Counted from the stretch's first letter, positions 30,641 through 41,803 are shown. The stretch is DNA of 64,000 nt from Entamoeba invadens IP1 (GCF_000330505.1 NW_004191777.1:914979-978978), one strand, 5' to 3'. Numbers and translations: made by a program. The notes: generated by a model from the sequence alone, not told the origin.

Positions 30641-32650
30641 TCAGACCTCTGCAATTTTCTTTATTATCCAATTTTGTGAATTGAGTGTCTTCTGCTTTTT
30701 GCACAACACAGTGTTTAAAATGTCTTGCAATGTTTCTTGCAGAACAAAAGGTGAATATCTTCTTTCCATAGCTTTATATATAAGTTCAGCTATTTCAATA
30801 TTATCGTCATCGAGTGTTTTCAGCAATGCTCTTGCACATAACATTTTATAAGATATGTTCAGTTTGTCCAATGGGAATGCAAAGAGTCTTTCCAAGAAGA
30901 TTGGGACCAAATCGTTCTGTAAGTAGTTCAATGCCTTTTCAAATGAAGCGATAATAGTCATAAATATCGCAAAGATGATTAATTGATCCTTCCCCATCTT
31001 TTCTTTGTTTGCAAAAGTATCAATCGACGTGAAGACTTCTTGGAATATAACAACAATTTCCATTCGATTTAAGTCGTTGGTGATGATCATTAAATGTTGT
31101 AACAACTCATACGGTCTTAGTTTGATCAATGGGATGATTAAAGGTCTTAACCAATTCATTTTGTGATGTACCAATTGCTCAACCAACTCTTCTGGTATAT
31201 CCAATATTCCATCAGTCTTTGTTATTTGAAGCATTTGATAGACTTTATCTATTTTCTCTTCAGTCGGGTTGTTACACAACTGGACGGTCACTTCTGCTAA
31301 ATTGAATTTTTGTGGGCGCCAACTTTCCTTCCTTCGAAATATCTCAACTTTCTCCTTTTGAGGTATTTGATCCAAATCCTCAAAGTATTTTGAGATCTTC
31401 ACAAAATCAAAGTTTTCAGACATATGTTTGAGAACACTTTCAGGGTACTTTTTCTTGAACCTATCTATTGCAAATCGTCTGTATTCAGGTTTGGTAGAAA
31501 AGTAGACAATAAGTGGTAAATCATTACCAAGTCGGTCTAAGAAAGTCTCGATTGCCTCAATCCCCAAATTCTGTGTTCCAACCAAAGCACTCTTGAACTC
31601 TTTTAGAAGTAATTGGAGTAAACCTTCTCCCATGTCTCCAGTGTATTTCATCCCATTCCCAACCAAAAATTCGTAAAAAGTCTTCTGTGTTCCAGAGTAA
31701 AACCCTACGGACACTTGTGGGTTATTAAAAGGGACAACGTTATCAATGTTGTATGAAGTTTCGAGACTCATTATTTCAGGAGTTGTCATCTCACGAAAGT
31801 TGTATATAAATATCTTTTTTGCAGTGACAAGCAACAAAAGTCTGAAGTAAAAAAAGACCTTATAAGTATCGAATGGAATATTGATCTTCCCCGCCTTAAC
31901 TGGTGACTTGATTTGAAGTCTAGGGTCCAAAACAAAGACGTCTCCATTTGGTGAGATGAGAATGATATCCGACGTCTGGGGGTGGACGTATATTTGGAAA
32001 GTTCTGACGTCCGCCGTGAACATATTTTTCGGGATCACGACATCCTCCAGCTGTTGTTTCTCGAAGTCGAAGAACTGGACGATGTTTCTCTCGAAAATGA
32101 AGAGCCCAAAATTGGTTTGAAACACTTGAGTGGGGATACCGGCAAGTTTTATTTCGTCAACGCTTTGGACCAATACCGCTATATGTTCCGCAGTGTCCAA
32201 ATCAGTCTTTTCGGAATTTTCGTTAAAGAATGCCAAGTTATATTTGTAGACAAAGATTTTGTCTTCGCCGACAAAGAAATACAGTTGCGACTGTTTTGGG
32301 TCGTGAAACGTCAGTTTGTTATTGTTCTCGACAAAGAAAGTGTCTTCCGCTTTCAGCCATTTGTCGTCCTTTGTTTTGTACATGTTGAAGAATATCTTCC
32401 CAGTAGTGTCTCCTCGCACTAAGACATTCGTCTTCTCTTGGAAGACATAAAACGTTTGGGCCTCGTCCGTCTCGTCGAACCCTCCATACGTCGATTTGGA
32501 GTTGACGTAATACCTGAAAAGTCCGTCTTGAAACACCAAAAACATGAAGTTTTTGCTCATAGTGATTTCTAACAATCCTTTCGAGTGAATTAAAGCAATC
32601 AAATTGTCTGCGGTGTTTAATGGATTGATTTCTTTAATAATGACACTCAT
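30641..32650 (-). CDS. Large hypothetical protein, likely beta-propeller plus alpha-solenoid
   Basis: A 669-residue single-exon protein. Residues 1-330 are rich in short beta-strand patterns ending in aromatic or Asp residues (FMFLVFQDGLFRYYV, LYFFVGEDKIFVYKY, IILISPNGDVFVLD), the layout of a seven-bladed propeller. Residues 350-669 are helical with repeated Leu pairs, an alpha-solenoid. This order is common in membrane-trafficking and tethering proteins (for example Vps39/Vps41, or RMC1 of the Mon1-Ccz1 complex, which has a similar length), but I see no diagnostic motif and do not assign one. The start ATG is supported by a TTTATAAAAAC string about 30 bases upstream. Confidence 0.68.
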   Translation of the reverse strand: MSVIIKEINPLNTADNLIALIHSKGLLEITMSKNFMFLVFQDGLFRYYVNSKSTYGGFDETDEAQTFYVFQEKTNVLVRGDTTGKIFFNMYKTKDDKWLKAEDTFFVENNNKLTFHDPKQSQLYFFVGEDKIFVYKYNLAFFNENSEKTDLDTAEHIAVLVQSVDEIKLAGIPTQVFQTNFGLFIFERNIVQFFDFEKQQLEDVVIPKNMFTADVRTFQIYVHPQTSDIILISPNGDVFVLDPRLQIKSPVKAGKINIPFDTYKVFFYFRLLLLVTAKKIFIYNFREMTTPEIMSLETSYNIDNVVPFNNPQVSVGFYSGTQKTFYEFLVGNGMKYTGDMGEGLLQLLLKEFKSALVGTQNLGIEAIETFLDRLGNDLPLIVYFSTKPEYRRFAIDRFKKKYPESVLKHMSENFDFVKISKYFEDLDQIPQKEKVEIFRRKESWRPQKFNLAEVTVQLCNNPTEEKIDKVYQMLQITKTDGILDIPEELVEQLVHHKMNWLRPLIIPLIKLRPYELLQHLMIITNDLNRMEIVVIFQEVFTSIDTFANKEKMGKDQLIIFAIFMTIIASFEKALNYLQNDLVPIFLERLFAFPLDKLNISYKMLCARALLKTLDDDNIEIAELIYKAMERRYSPFVLQETLQDILNTVLCKKQKTLNSQNWIIKKIAEV

Positions 32651-32962
32651 TACTTATTATAACTTATTAGTTCCTTAGTTTTTATAAAGAATACTATTTA
32701 ATTATTATTTTAATCAAAACTAAATACTTTACTATAATACTTTATATTAAATTAACTATATTATGTGGTACTATAATTTATTATACTTATTCTATTTTTA
32801 ATGGTAAACATTAAACTATTATATTTACCATTTTAAACTAATTTATTTCAAATAAAATTCGATGAGATTATCATAAGCTATATTTCAATAGTAAAACAAT
32901 TAAAAAAAAGAATTAAAAACTAGTGTTGGAAGTAGACTAGAAAAAACAAAAAGAGATAATTA
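32651..32962. other. Divergent AT-rich intergenic region
   Basis: Shared upstream region of the 669-residue gene and the 400-residue gene. Apart from the TATA-like element on the minus strand, no motif or frame was recognised. Confidence 0.4.
32678..32689 (-). promoter_or_regulatory. TATA-like promoter element
   Basis: Minus-strand CTTTATAAAAAC about 28-39 bases upstream of the ATG of the 669-residue gene. The position fits a short Entamoeba leader. Confidence 0.45.
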
Positions 32963-34165
32963 ATGTCACAAACAGGTTCTCCAGACTCTATCCCAACAAC
33001 ACAATTTGAACAAACGATACAAGGAATGATCTCATTTCAACAGGCGTTGCCTTTATACTTGGCACAAAAAATGGACAGCGCTCAAATCCTTCCCCTTCTA
33101 ATGAAAAAACACAAACTTTCAACAAAAAGTGTCTATTGCACTACACAGGAAAAGAAATTGACAACAGAACAATACACACAATACTACTCCAAGATAGTCA
33201 AGAAACTCCACTCCCCACGAGAAATGGTGTATTTCGTCGATTACTACGGAAGAAGTCTGAGGTGCCTAGAACCAATCGAAACAATGGCGCCTTCAGCGGT
33301 GCCTTCATACAAACAAAACTGCGAGAAAGAGCGACCATACGTCATCAAGTCGGGGTACTTCTCACCATTTGTGATTTGTATATGTGGAGATGGACGTGTT
33401 TTAAAGCCGTTGGTATCAACACCGACAACCATTTCATCACAAATTAAAATTGCGTTTGGGACTAAAGTCGTTATTAATGAGACCGACGCAGACGAATTGC
33501 CAGTAAGTGATGATGTACTGACAAAGTACTACACTGAAGTCATTTTCGATGACATTCAAAAGAAGCGAAGGAAGGAAGGGGGGAGTCTAGAATTGCAGAG
33601 TGAGGTTGATAAGGCGTACCTAGTAGTGAACTCATCTTTGCGAGGGTTGGTATCAGTAAAAGACAGTAAGCAACAGAAGGTTTCTATAGTCTCGTTACAA
33701 GATGCCTTGTTCCGAATGGCTCCAATCAGTTTTTTCGAAGACTTAATCGATTCCATCGTCTTACACGACTTGGTGTTAAATCAGAGCGCTCAAGTTCTTT
33801 CTGTACTCTCTCGCATATTAGAAATAAAACCTCAAACTGTTTTGAAGTGTTTTCTTGGTGTCTTATATAAACGATGTGAGGGTAATGAAATAGTCGAAGA
33901 AAATGAATTTGTTACCAGTGTTGAGAGAACTTATAAGCGGATATATGAAATACCAAAGTTGGTGACAGATGTTTGGAAAAAGGAGAATATCGAGATGAAC
34001 GTCGAGGAGATGGCGTATCCGTTGAATGTGATGTTTGTCAACTTGTTCAATACAAGTGCTTTCGCTCAGTGCAAGAGTGCAAACGAAATGTCTCTTTTCG
34101 TGCAATTGAATTACCCTGCACTGGCACAACACTTTAAATTAGAAAGAAGAAGAACTTCTTTTTAA
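32963..34165 (+). CDS. Hypothetical protein, 400 aa
   Basis: A single exon with a normal ATG. Residues 1-60 are Gln/Thr-rich and helical. Residues 100-190 appear mixed alpha/beta and Cys-containing (FVICICGDGRVLKPL). Residues 215-395 are all-helical with long amphipathic helices (LVLNQSAQVLSVLSRILEI), an arrangement seen in GAP, GEF and VHS-like modules, but no catalytic motif can be recognised. Codon use and length make it a real gene. No membrane spans. Confidence 0.65.
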   Translation: MSQTGSPDSIPTTQFEQTIQGMISFQQALPLYLAQKMDSAQILPLLMKKHKLSTKSVYCTTQEKKLTTEQYTQYYSKIVKKLHSPREMVYFVDYYGRSLRCLEPIETMAPSAVPSYKQNCEKERPYVIKSGYFSPFVICICGDGRVLKPLVSTPTTISSQIKIAFGTKVVINETDADELPVSDDVLTKYYTEVIFDDIQKKRRKEGGSLELQSEVDKAYLVVNSSLRGLVSVKDSKQQKVSIVSLQDALFRMAPISFFEDLIDSIVLHDLVLNQSAQVLSVLSRILEIKPQTVLKCFLGVLYKRCEGNEIVEENEFVTSVERTYKRIYEIPKLVTDVWKKENIEMNVEEMAYPLNVMFVNLFNTSAFAQCKSANEMSLFVQLNYPALAQHFKLERRRTSF

Positions 34166-34665
34166 ATTCTATGGTGTTATAATTGATTGTATTATTATTA
34201 ATAACAATATTAATAACAATATAAAACAAAACATCACTACACTTCGGTTGTAAGGTTGTATGGAATTTTTAATAAATTTCGAATGGTTCTTTGTACTAAG
34301 TGTTTTGTTACTGTTTATAGTGAATGTTTGAAAAACATCGAAATCAATAGTATTATAATTATTAATTAATAACATGTAATACTTTTTAAATTCAAACAAT
34401 TCGTGTTTTTGAAACTTGGAAATATTATAAAATGAAAATTTTTTTCAAATTACAATGATTTTTTTATTTTAATAAAAACAAAGTTTAATTTGTAATGAAT
34501 AAAACCAATAAAGTATTTACACAGAAAACCATATCTTTATTTAAAAAAAAAAAAAAAGAAACCAAATAGGAAACAACACAATAAATTACTAAAACTAGAA
34601 GCTCGAATTGAAGAGGAATTAAAAACTTTATGAAATAAAAAGGACTGCAACTCCAAAATAACACG
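34166..34665. other. AT-rich intergenic region
   Basis: No gene. It contains an A15 tract at about 34545-34559, with A/G-rich sequence up to the diacylglycerol kinase start. No retroelement body is attached to the tract. Confidence 0.4.
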
Positions 34666-36294
34666 ATGTCAATAGTTTGTATACCTCCAGAAATTGGGAT
34701 TCCGCCCGAAGAAATGAAGAACCACAATTTGATGCACAACGTTCACGAATTTAGTGACGACATAACTGTTGGGTTTTGTTGTTCAGTTTGTTCTCTTCCA
34801 ATCATCGGATCAGCTGACACGTGCAAATGTTGTAAAGCCAAAGTTCATCCCTCTTGCAGTTCAAAATTGGTGACTTCTTGTTTCCGAGAAGAGAAAGGAT
34901 TTATTACTGAAGGGATGGCCAACAAGCATCATGTCATGAAATTGACGACATTCACATCTCCAACGTACTGTCAAGTCTGTGAAGACATGTTAGTAGGTGT
35001 TAAGAACCAAGGATATCGCTGTGACTTATGTGGTATGACTGCTCACACCAATTGTCTTAGAAGAGTTAATTTAGACTGTAAGTCCTTTGAAGGGAAGACG
35101 GACTTTTGCCACCACTTTGTGAAAGGATCGAAAATAGGAGGGAAGTGTAATGTATGTGGTGATACGTTATTGGCGTCTTCATTGACTTCATTACGATGCG
35201 TCTGGTGTGGCATTACTTTACATCAAGGATGCATTAATTTGGCACCTCGAAAATGCACGTACGGCTCTTTGCATAACATCATTATACCTCCAGATTATAT
35301 AGAAGAAGCCACACACATCGTTAAGAAGATTGAAAACTTCCATCCCGTAGTTGTTGTGGCAAATCCCAAGAGTGGAGGACAGACTGGTCTTGAAGTGATC
35401 AAGCACTGCAGATTCTTACTCAACCCCCTTCAAGTTTTTAACATGTTTGAAGGGTGGGACAAAGTGTTTACATTTGTATCTGAGTACAAAAGTGATTTCA
35501 CGATCATATGTGCGGGCGGTGATGGGTCTGTCGGGTGGTGTTTGAATGAATGTCGGAAGAAGAATCTATTCCCAAAGGTTGTTCCAATGCCCCTTGGCAC
35601 TGGCAATGATTTAGCAAATTCGTTTAAGTGGGGGAATGGCTTTGATGGGAAACTTGAGAGTGTGAAAATGTTCTTAGAAACGTCCAATAAGTCGTCCCTG
35701 AGTGGGTTAGATAGGTGGGACCTTTTCACAGGCAGTGAGTTGAAAACGACGATGAACAACTATTTTTCATTTGGATTATCAGGGGAGATTGTGTGCGAAT
35801 TCCACAAGAAACGAGAAGCAAACCCAAAGGAGTTTGAGAGTCAATTTAAGAACAAGATGACATATGTGAAGGCGTACTTAGGAAATGCAGTGAGTGCAAA
35901 AGATGTTGGGGATTTGGTCGAAGTCAAAATAGGAAAACGAAGAATTCCGGTGAATGGATTGGTTGGACTCACATTCTTGAATATCCCACTGTACGCTGCA
36001 GGGGCAAAACCATGGGGTGCACCTACGGAAAGTGAAAAGTGCTACGGATGGAGGGAAGGCTCAACAGAAGATGGCGTGCTTGAACTTTTTGGATTCACGG
36101 ACGCTCCACACGTCGCTGCGGTGATGGGCGGAGTTGCAACTGCCAAGAAAATAGCGCAGTGTAATTGTGCTACTATCGAAGTCAAAGCTGATAGCGTTAA
36201 CTGTGAAATCGATGGAGAGCCAGTCAGTTTGGTAAAAGGAGTTTATGAATTGAAGTTTGCACAGAAGGTCAACATGCTCTACAAATTGATGTGA
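34666..36294 (+). CDS. Diacylglycerol kinase with three C1 domains
   Basis: A 542-residue protein. Three Cys/His-rich C1 zinc fingers lie at about residues 24-72, 88-138 and 149-197. The catalytic domain follows: VVVVANPKSGGQTG (228-241), ICAGGDGSVGW (281-291, with the GGDG nucleotide-binding motif) and PMPLGTGNDLANSF (307-320). The accessory domain runs from about 345 to 535 (LDRWDLF, YFSFGLSGEIV). It should phosphorylate diacylglycerol to phosphatidic acid at membranes, ending DAG signals. Three C1 domains are seen in the metazoan theta type; most DGKs have two. The first C1 here is less regular, so it may be structural only. No EF-hand, PH or SAM domain is present. Confidence 0.95.
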   Translation: MSIVCIPPEIGIPPEEMKNHNLMHNVHEFSDDITVGFCCSVCSLPIIGSADTCKCCKAKVHPSCSSKLVTSCFREEKGFITEGMANKHHVMKLTTFTSPTYCQVCEDMLVGVKNQGYRCDLCGMTAHTNCLRRVNLDCKSFEGKTDFCHHFVKGSKIGGKCNVCGDTLLASSLTSLRCVWCGITLHQGCINLAPRKCTYGSLHNIIIPPDYIEEATHIVKKIENFHPVVVVANPKSGGQTGLEVIKHCRFLLNPLQVFNMFEGWDKVFTFVSEYKSDFTIICAGGDGSVGWCLNECRKKNLFPKVVPMPLGTGNDLANSFKWGNGFDGKLESVKMFLETSNKSSLSGLDRWDLFTGSELKTTMNNYFSFGLSGEIVCEFHKKREANPKEFESQFKNKMTYVKAYLGNAVSAKDVGDLVEVKIGKRRIPVNGLVGLTFLNIPLYAAGAKPWGAPTESEKCYGWREGSTEDGVLELFGFTDAPHVAAVMGGVATAKKIAQCNCATIEVKADSVNCEIDGEPVSLVKGVYELKFAQKVNMLYKLM

Positions 36295-38411
36295 AGGGCT
36301 GAGTAATTGAGGACTACGTTCACAACTTTAGTATTGTATGTTGTAGTGCTTGTTTAAACAGTATTTTCAAATTAAATTTAAATCAAAAAATAGAGTGCAA
36401 AAACACCACAAAATGAAAATAGTTATTTTTAAGAATTGTTTAAATATTTTTTTCAAAATTTTAATGTTTTCTTCTTTCATTTTAAGCACTAAACTGTTAA
36501 AACTTAGATTAATGTTTAATGTTTAATACGTACAAAGTTGAAAATAAAGGTCTTAATTTATTAAGATTAATCATTTGTGTTGTACATCGATTTATTGGTT
36601 GTTTCTGCGTATCGCTATGATTGTTTGGAAAAATAAAAATTAATAAACACTCAAAAAAGGATAAGTTCCAAAATACTTTAAATGTATTTTTAAATAATTT
36701 AGATTTCATAAACATTTTTTTTTTTGGATTAATAAAGATAAACAAGTTTTGTTTAATGGTTTTAGATTTAATAAGAACCAACAGTTTGTTATTAATATTA
36801 TCAATACAGTTAACGGAAAAAGTGGGATGCTAATCTAAATATTAATTAATTTAATATTATTAATAATAAATAATTGATATAAATTTATTTTGGTTTTTTC
36901 ATTTTATTAATTTTTTGATTAATAATTTATATTAAAATTAATAGTAATTTTATTATTTTTCAATTGAAATTAACCAATAGTTACGAGCATCCTCCTTTTT
37001 CGAGCATCCCCATATTTCCTCCTACTGTACACTTTTTAATTCAAAACGGTGTTAAATAATTTAAAGTGTTTTTATGTTCAACTTTTTAACTCTTTTTCAT
37101 TTTTTTTATTTTTAAACTGTTGTTCATTTGTTGATAATATTATAATTATTGTAATTTAGTAAAAACAATAAGTCCTTAAATTAATGGAAATTAAAGTTGA
37201 AAATATTGAAAAAGAATGGAACCGTCTACCTTTAACTTTCTGTTGTTAAAACATTCTGATCATCTGTATAAAATTAAAGGAGTTTGTTTTATCTTATTTA
37301 CTGCGATTTCAGTGGCCCAAACACTTGTAATTCATTTTAAAGTTGTTTCTAATCCGAAACAACTGAATTCCATTTGTTATTTTCTCAAACAACATTTTAA
37401 AACTTTTTAAAAAGAATTTTTATTGAAAATCCCGACAAATTCCGTCTTTCACTATGAATTCAAGCTCCCAAAAACTCTGCAAAGAAGACATGCAATACAA
37501 AGCCAAGTGACAACCAAGATAAGCGTAATTATTAATAATTTAATTATTGTTTGTTTCTTTAAACGTACACAAATGGCAACCAATCGCCGAATGTGCCTCA
37601 AGTTGCATTATTTTGCTCCAAAACATCCAAATAGTTGAAAATTCAATGGCTGTTTCGATTTTAACCATTCACTAATTCCACTTTATTAAATTCGGTATTA
37701 GTCTCTAGACCGGCGTGGACAAATTCGGCCATAAACACGAACTCAAATCATCAAGGTTTATTTCTTTGCGTTAATTTTGGAAACTGAAAGATTCTTCCTA
37801 TTTTTGGACTACTATTTTATTGTTTAACTTTTTTTTCGATACTATTTTCTCAACTTTGGTCATTTTAAAAGAAATTTATCCATAAAATACCCCACCCCAA
37901 TTAAAAGCGAAAACCAATAATCACAATACGCAACCCTAAATATATTTCCCGCTTTGTTTGGGCTCTGTTCCAGCACAACAAAGGTGTATAAAGAGATGGG
38001 TGAATGCGCTGGCAATTCCCAGCGAAGGCGTAAGAATCGCTATTCAAAAGAAGCGATTGGAAAAATGGCGGCGGCCGAATCTTCAATGAAAAATGACGGA
38101 ACCCCTGTTTAAGAATCCATTACTCTAAAATCATCAACAATTAACCACAAAAAAGGATTTTCGATTTAAGCAATAAAGTGTGGCATAGTTTCGCGCTCAT
38201 TTTGCTTCCTTCAAAAATCACTGGCAACTGTTTCCTAGTGGTGAGTATTCCAAACAAAAGATTTCTCATTTGCTCTTACCGAGTGATGATGCCAAACATC
38301 GAAATAAGTTCATTCAACTGTGGCAAATGGGAAAACAGAGTCGCCACGCAGTTTTCCAGATTACTTGGAAAAAAAGAAAAAGCAGTAAAACGATGAAAAC
38401 TGGAGAGCAGA
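36295..38411. other. Long intergenic region, part of it less AT-rich
   Basis: 36300-37200 is AT-rich spacer. 37200-37640 has two short plus-strand open frames without protein-like composition. 37690-38400 is noticeably richer in G and C; it includes a 38-codon frame from the ATG at about 37996 (basic, with RRRKNR) and others of 60-75 codons. None has a recognisable product. The composition suggests a transcribed leader, a short gene or a relic, but I cannot decide. Confidence 0.4.
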
Positions 38412-39053
38412 ATGGAGTTGAAAGAACCCTCCTCCTCTTTTTCAATGCCACTTTCAAACTCCCGTCTTAAGACGATGTCGGCGCCAAAGCAGCCCAAAAC
38501 GCGCCCGAACAAAACGTCGCGTGAGATCAGAAATTACCAAACCCTGCAACAAGCAGTCTTAATTGCGCTACTGAACCAATATGCAGAGGTTGTCTTCAAA
38601 CAGCCAGCAAAGAAGAGTGTTACAACTTATCAATTCATGCGAATCAAATCGATTAAATTCACACCGCAGAACACTATCGCATTCAACGAATTTTTGAAGA
38701 GGCGGTGCGTCGAGCATTACACGTTTGACATCACCAACAACACACCAATGAAAACCGCCAAACGACGATACCAAACAAATAAAAAGACTGATGGCATTCA
38801 CTTACTGATGGACCTTCTGACAGAGTGTGGGTACTTCTTTGTGACCAAACTCACCGAGGGTAAGAGCGGGACTGTGAAGTTGGATAACATCATCCAAATA
38901 CTGAAGGACGGGAAGACCGTTGTCGAGAAGAACGAACTCTGCAAAATAGGAGAAACGGTCAACGAGATGCTCACTAAGTGGCTCGAAAACTCGGGAAAGG
39001 AAATGGTCCTCAAACGAAATAACCCCGATCTTGCTCATATCATTGTTATATAA
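38412..39053 (+). CDS. Basic hypothetical protein, 213 aa
   Basis: A single-exon frame. The first ATG is at 38412; a second in frame at 38475 (MSAPKQPKTRPNKTSR) would give a compact basic start and is equally likely. The core (residues 45-205) is Lys/Thr-rich and predicted alpha/beta, for example TYQFMRIKSIKF and GIHLLMDLLTECGYFFVTKL, ending in helices. Codon use (many AAC, AAG and CTG) is distinct from the flanking spacers, which supports a real gene. No family recognised. Confidence 0.6.
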   Translation: MELKEPSSSFSMPLSNSRLKTMSAPKQPKTRPNKTSREIRNYQTLQQAVLIALLNQYAEVVFKQPAKKSVTTYQFMRIKSIKFTPQNTIAFNEFLKRRCVEHYTFDITNNTPMKTAKRRYQTNKKTDGIHLLMDLLTECGYFFVTKLTEGKSGTVKLDNIIQILKDGKTVVEKNELCKIGETVNEMLTKWLENSGKEMVLKRNNPDLAHIIVI

Positions 39054-40383
39054 CCATTTGTTTCATTCATTAAATTTGTTGTGCATTTTAATAAATCTTC
39101 TCCATTTTTGGTGTCATGTGAGACAGTCAACGAGTAAGATTTTTGGATAGTTTGATGATATTTTTGAAATGGAAAAATCTTTATGGTCGAATCTTCTTGC
39201 TTGATGATTAGAAATTTAGTCTTCGGCCGTTTTTATGGCGCATTTTAAGAAATTTATGGAGTATTTAAAAATAAAAAGATTTTTAAAGCTAATTCAACCA
39301 ATTCAATTATCTAATAATTTTTGAAAAAAGTTGGAATTATGAAGGAACATTTTACAAAAATGGATTTTTTAATAGAAAAAATGACAATTGGAGTTAATGA
39401 AAAGAAATAAAAAGCCAATGTTGGTTTAAAAAGAAAAATTTGCCACTAGAGCTTGTAAAACAGTGGAGAATGTAGAAGAGAAACACGAAAGATGTAAAAT
39501 TTGATTACTCTGTATAACATGACAAAAGTTATATTAATATTGTAAAAAGGCAACTAAGAAGTTTTTGGATGTGTGTTGTGGTGAATACAATATCAATCGT
39601 CTATTACAGTACTTTTTTATTGTAAAATAACGGGAAATTAAAGAAATAACAAACTAGTTTTTATAGTCGACAAAACATGCTGGTAACTATTATTTAATAG
39701 TGTGTTATCTTAAACATGAATTTCTAAGTAAAACGATTACATGATCGACACAAAAATATATCGTGAAAGCAATTGTTAACTCATAATATATAAAACATGG
39801 TAGTACAATTCATCTCAGTGCATCGTCTAATTTTTTTGTGAAATATTATTGTCCAAACATAAAAGTATAATTAAACATTAAACATTTATGCCATTTTCAA
39901 ATAAAAAACACGAATTCATCTCAAAAATTTGACGATTTGGTTGTAAGTATGTATTTAAAAGCAAAATGTACTGTTGTTGAGTAAAACTATTATGTTTGTG
40001 ATGGTGATTAGTATTATAAATTATCATTTAATCATTATATTTATTCCGTTTTTATTTCAATCAATTTTGTTTAATATTAACCAATATACAGCGTCACGTA
40101 CATCATTACATTGGTGATAATACACTTTGTGTATTACCTCTTAAATTACAACCAATAATTGTGTTAAAATGCATTTTCTGATAAATTCTGTATTAATAAA
40201 AAAGTATTCAACTGCCAAAAAGAGACTTTATCCATATAACAACATAAATATAATCAAATCCATAAATTAATGAGTAAAAACAGTCGAAATAGATGGAAAC
40301 GAAATTAACAATTAAAAAAACGCAATAAACCCATTTGTTATTTGATTTATTACTGAACCCTTATCATTTTTAGATCATTTTTT
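39054..40383. other. AT-rich intergenic region
   Basis: Stops in all frames throughout. GTATTTAAAA at about 39952-39961 matches the Entamoeba TATA core on the plus strand, but no frame follows it within a normal distance, so it may be chance. I see no RNA gene or terminal repeats. Confidence 0.4.
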
Positions 40384-41190
40384 ATGAAAGTGAATATCAC
40401 AAATAACGGCGTGATCAATGTGTTCTGCAACTCGTGTACAACACCACCTCCAAAACAAAAACAAACACCCCCTTTTCAGCCAATGTCCCCTTCGTTATCC
40501 TCCAACCAGTCGCAACAAAAAAGGTTACCAGAAATCGCTGAAAACACCGGGCTATTTGACGTGCCCTCTTTTGTCCCAAAAGACGACTTTTATAAGATGA
40601 AAGACTTTGTCGAGACTTTAGACCAATTTTCAAAGCAATCATTTTCTTCACTCAACGCCAAGACTTTACAAGACGTCCTCCCCATTACAAATTCAGAGAT
40701 CGAAGTTTTGAAGAGGTGGTCCAAAAAAACGGATTACAAAATATTGTATAGTGCCTCCCGCGATGGGTTATCGAGAAAAAGTATCGTCGCGAAGTGTCAA
40801 GGCCACAAGAACACGTTCTTTCTAGTCCAATTTGATGACGAAAACGTCGTCGCGTTGTTCTTTGGCGACGCGCTGCCCAAACCGCCAGCCGCCGGGCCCT
40901 CTTTTCTTGATGCGAAGAATCATTTTCTTGCTGTTCTCAAACACCCGAAGACTCAACCATTTCGACTGAAGTGTTTAAATTGGAATGAAAAGACGTATGT
41001 AGTTGGTGCAATTGACGAATACGTCGACCGTGTTTTCTCCTGTAAAAGTTGTTTACTTCTTAAGCGCGACTATTATTATATATTCTCCGACTTATCGCTG
41101 TACACTTGTGTCGATGAGAAGATCGATTTTAAGAAGTTTTTCAAGTCTGGTGGGATATTTAGAGAGCTCGTTTGTGTTGAGATGATTTGA
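40384..41190 (+). CDS. TLDc-domain-like protein
   Basis: A 268-residue protein. Residues 1-50 are Pro/Gln/Ser-rich after a short N-terminal strand. Residues about 60-100 are helical. Residues 105-265 look like a TLDc domain: LKRWSKKTDYKILYSASRDGLSR resembles the start of the fold (helix, W/L-LYS, D-G strand), followed by FFLVQFDDENVVALFFGDALP and, late, DYYYIFSDLSLYTC. TLDc proteins are numerous in Entamoeba; elsewhere they act in oxidative stress or bind V-ATPase. The C-terminal G-G-x-L motif is weak here (SGGIF). Assignment is by pattern alone. Confidence 0.65.
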   Translation: MKVNITNNGVINVFCNSCTTPPPKQKQTPPFQPMSPSLSSNQSQQKRLPEIAENTGLFDVPSFVPKDDFYKMKDFVETLDQFSKQSFSSLNAKTLQDVLPITNSEIEVLKRWSKKTDYKILYSASRDGLSRKSIVAKCQGHKNTFFLVQFDDENVVALFFGDALPKPPAAGPSFLDAKNHFLAVLKHPKTQPFRLKCLNWNEKTYVVGAIDEYVDRVFSCKSCLLLKRDYYYIFSDLSLYTCVDEKIDFKKFFKSGGIFRELVCVEMI

Positions 41191-41377
41191 CATGTACTAG
41201 TAGTGTAACCTATAATGATGTTGTTGTTTGTTTTCTCTCAATTACTTCTTACTTGACCATTCTATTCTATTAATATAATCAACTATTAATATAATATGAT
41301 TAATGTTATATTTGTATTATATATTATACTATACTCAATTAACTACTTTTAATAGAACACACTAATAGTACACTATA

Positions 41378-41803
41378 TTAGCTTTTTTTGTTAGTTACAA
41401 ATGTGACGTATTCAGTGTTTAGTGAAGTCATCTCTTCAAAGTCAATTTCTCCACTTAAAAACAGTTCAGAGAAGACCTTTTGTGTTTCGTCGAGTCGGTC
41501 TTCGTTTGTGACAACGTACTTGACTTTGTCATAATTTGGGAATTGATTCAAAAGGTCCTCTCTTGATATTTCGTTGTTTTGGTAGAGATCAAAAAGATAC
41601 ATAAACTCGGTGGGGAGTTTTCGTGGGTGGACTTTCGATATGTCATTCTCGAGAAATTTGTATTGCTCATCTGTTAACTGACCTTCGACTTTCATTGTTT
41701 CGACTCCAAATCGATTGTCCTCGGAGTCTAAATAGTCCAAATAATATTTGACATCTTCTATACATGGAATAACACTTCTTTGAATTTCTATGACACGTTC
41801 CAT
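41378..41803 (-). CDS. Hypothetical protein, 141 aa
   Basis: A single exon, acidic and mostly helical (VIPCIEDVKYYLDYLD, LTDEQYKFLENDISKV, REDLLNQFPNYDKVKYV). Aromatic and acidic residues alternate without Cys clusters, signal peptide or membrane spans. It lies tail to tail with the TLDc gene, 187 bases away. No family recognised. Confidence 0.6.
   Translation of the reverse strand: MERVIEIQRSVIPCIEDVKYYLDYLDSEDNRFGVETMKVEGQLTDEQYKFLENDISKVHPRKLPTEFMYLFDLYQNNEISREDLLNQFPNYDKVKYVVTNEDRLDETQKVFSELFLSGEIDFEEMTSLNTEYVTFVTNKKS

Noticed and set aside
34545..34559. A15 tract as the tail of a LINE or SINE
   Set aside because: No element body or target duplication could be recognised around it.
37216..37638. 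Two short plus-strand frames as one gene
   Set aside because: A stop lies between them, there are no splice signals of the GTTTGT type, and the composition follows A/T-rich spacer.
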